NCBI GenBank assembly: GCA_002439735.1
Contig: DJPG01000047.1
Coordinates: forward strand, 1 to 6,331
Reading direction: 5' to 3'
Source of the DNA: Firmicutes bacterium UBA6418
Lineage (GTDB): Bacteria; Bacillota; Clostridia; Peptostreptococcales; Anaerovoracaceae
Length of the DNA stretch: 6,331 nt
Made by a program: the position numbers and the translations under genes. Of this stretch, positions 5,114 through 6,331 are shown piece after piece. Numbering within the stretch: the first letter of the stretch is position 1; each line of letters starts with the position of its first letter. Below the pieces are notes generated by a model. The model was not told where the DNA came from. It did not search any database and saw only the letters and a program-made list of their open reading frames with translations.

Positions 5114-5728
5114 ATGGCACTGGAAAATAAATTGGGACTGACAAGCCCTGCCGATCTTGCCCGTGAAGAAGAACGCATCAGCAAGAAAAAGGCGGTAGAG
5201 CTGTTTGAAAACGGCGTGCTCGATACGCTCCCGGCGGGTCAATTCTCGACCTTGCAGGCAATTCACAAGTATCTGTTTGAAGATATTTACGACGTTGCCG
5301 GTAAGCTGCGCACGGTGAATCTGGCGAAGGGCAATTTCCGCTTTGCGCCGCTGATGTACCTGGAAGCAGCACTGGCCAACATCGACAAGATACCGCAGTC
5401 CACTTTTGACGAGATCATCGAAAAATATGTAGAAATGAATATTGCCCACCCATTCCGGGAGGGCAATGGCCGCAGCAGCCGCATCTGGCTCGACCATATT
5501 CTGAAAACCGAAATCGGCATGGTCGTGGACTGGAGCAAAGTAGATAAAGAGGATTATCTCCTTGCAATGGAGCGCAGCCCCATCAAGGATGTGGAGATCA
5601 AGGTGCTTCTGAAGGCGGCCCTGACCGATGAGGTGGGAAGCCGTGAAGTGTATATGAAAGGTATTGACCACAGCTACTATTACGAAGGGTATGCGACCTT
5701 CAAGGCGGAAGATTTGAGTAAGGAATGA
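5114..5728 (+). CDS. fic: Fic-domain protein, class III-like with C-terminal self-inhibition
   Basis: The 204-residue protein has a complete Fic core: HPFREGNGR at 112-120 with catalytic H112, preceded by KGNFRFAP (72-79), which forms the substrate-positioning flap. Fic enzymes usually transfer AMP (sometimes another group) from a nucleotide to a hydroxyl side chain of a target protein. At the C-terminus DHSYYYEGYATF contains S187-x-x-x-E191-G192, the inhibitory (S/T)xxxE(G/N) motif. Its C-terminal place is the mark of class III enzymes such as NmFic, where the glutamate blocks productive ATP binding until it is relieved. The start is firm: GGAGG lies six bases before the ATG. It follows the nucleotidyltransferase stop by 22 bases and precedes the next Fic gene by nine, so all three are probably co-transcribed. 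Family certain; target protein unknown. Confidence 0.95.
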   Translation: MALENKLGLTSPADLAREEERISKKKAVELFENGVLDTLPAGQFSTLQAIHKYLFEDIYDVAGKLRTVNLAKGNFRFAPLMYLEAALANIDKIPQSTFDEIIEKYVEMNIAHPFREGNGRSSRIWLDHILKTEIGMVVDWSKVDKEDYLLAMERSPIKDVEIKVLLKAALTDEVGSREVYMKGIDHSYYYEGYATFKAEDLSKE

Positions 5729-5737
5729 GGTGCAAAT

Positions 5738-6331
5738 ATGCCGGATCAGAATTGGCAATTTGAACTGGAAAAATATATCAAGCAGGGTGAACCTGACCGA
5801 ACCGAAAAAAGCGAAGCGTGGCAGACTGCCATCGGCTTGCAGGCGGTTGATGGGCTGAACACCTCTGCCTATCTGCTGGATACGGCCAAGGATCACATCG
5901 AGGGAAAAATCACCATCGATGAGGCCCAGCAACGCATCCATAGCTATTATGAGCAGCGTATCATCCGCACCGAAATAGAGAATGAAACCAAAGAAGCGGA
6001 CATCGTCTCTGCCAGAATCGCAAAGCTGCTGGGGGAAAAAGCCTTCCAATTCTCGCCTGCCGAGTGGCTCTCCATCCACCGCAGGCTGTTTGAAGGCGTG
6101 TTCGGTCACGCTGGCCAAATTCGGCAGTACAACATCACCAAGAAAGAGTGGGTGCTGAACGGCGACACCGTGATCTATGCGGACTGGAACAGTATCAAGG
6201 ATACGCTGGATTATGATTTTGCTACCGAAAAACAGTTCTCCTATGAGGGCCTGTCCGTAGATGCGGCGGTGAAGCATCTGGCGAAATTCGCTTCGGACAT
6301 TTGGCAGATCCATCCCTTCGGTGAAGGAAAC
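5738..6331 (+). CDS. Second Fic protein with VbhA-like N-terminal domain (3' partial)
   Basis: This frame is open for 198 codons to the window end and stops within the catalytic motif: IHPFGEGN at 191-198, with H192 as the catalytic histidine. The rest of the motif (normally R/TR) is outside. The core is recognisable from SPAEWLSIHRRLFEGVFGHAG (106-126), RQYNITKKEWVLNG (129-142) and the flap-like VIYAD. Residues about 28-72 (AIGLQAVDGL, then TAKDHIEGKITIDEAQQRIHSYY) resemble the VbhA antitoxin domain fused in front of Fic. In VbhA the inhibitory motif is SxxxE(G/N). Here the matching place reads L34-QAV-D38-G39, so the serine and glutamate are changed and inhibition may be weaker or different. 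A GAGG site overlapping the previous stop lies seven bases before the ATG. It is clearly co-translated with the first Fic gene. Confidence 0.9.
   Translation, partial: MPDQNWQFELEKYIKQGEPDRTEKSEAWQTAIGLQAVDGLNTSAYLLDTAKDHIEGKITIDEAQQRIHSYYEQRIIRTEIENETKEADIVSARIAKLLGEKAFQFSPAEWLSIHRRLFEGVFGHAGQIRQYNITKKEWVLNGDTVIYADWNSIKDTLDYDFATEKQFSYEGLSVDAAVKHLAKFASDIWQIHPFGEGN

Noticed and set aside
5096..6313. 405-codon open frame on the minus strand
   Set aside because: It lies exactly opposite two clear Fic genes with ribosome sites and conserved motifs; its translation is His/Phe/Leu-rich with no recognisable domain, typical of an antisense shadow.

Overview
The window looks like accessory DNA from a low-to-mid GC Gram-positive gut anaerobe, most likely a Clostridia relative (Lachnospiraceae/Oscillospiraceae type). 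The reasons are purine-rich AGGAGG-type ribosome sites, consensus sigma-A promoters with 17-bp spacers, intrinsic terminators, and protein families typical of conjugative elements in these bacteria: a topoisomerase-type C-terminal zinc-repeat protein, a CHC2-type primase remnant, a YafQ/DinJ toxin-antitoxin pair and Fic proteins. Family names come from recognising motifs by eye; no database search or folding program was run.

Layout. Positions 1-593 hold the end of an unrecognised protein (3-206) and a small cysteine-containing topoisomerase C-repeat protein (288-593). Both are in the same frame and separated by a single TAG. From about 600 to 1268 there is no convincing protein gene. Instead there is a well-formed promoter (664-692), then about 520 nt dense in nested complementary segments, then an intrinsic terminator (1178-1218). 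I read this as a large structured non-coding RNA, the most interesting object here. On the minus strand, 1269-1828 encodes a YafQ-like toxin and its DinJ/RelB antitoxin, with their own promoter and a terminator that faces the RNA's terminator. At 1948-2188 lies an internally deleted and truncated CHC2 primase gene.

From 2287 rightwards everything is on the plus strand. A strong promoter (2287-2315) drives a small secreted or membrane-anchored Ala/Glu-rich protein (2390-2776), followed by an intrinsic terminator (2789-2824). Only about 27 nt after it begins a tightly packed run of six genes: a Cys-cluster protein (2852-3142), a basic 67-residue protein (3163-3366), a degenerate protein-kinase-like protein (3363-4412), a nucleotidyltransferase of AbiEii-like type whose start lies inside the kinase-like gene (4291-5091), a class III-like Fic protein (5114-5728), and a second Fic protein with a VbhA-antitoxin-like N-terminal part, cut off by the window end in the middle of its catalytic motif (5738-6331).

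How the parts may work together (inference). The right half concentrates enzymes or folds that transfer nucleotides to proteins or RNA: a kinase fold, a nucleotidyltransferase and two Fic enzymes with different built-in inhibition. This resembles a toxin or defence module carried on a mobile element. The left half looks like a mobile-element backbone that has been eroded by deletions (primase remnant, interrupted topoisomerase-type gene, out-of-frame kinase/nucleotidyltransferase junction) but keeps a free-standing RNA gene and a toxin-antitoxin pair.
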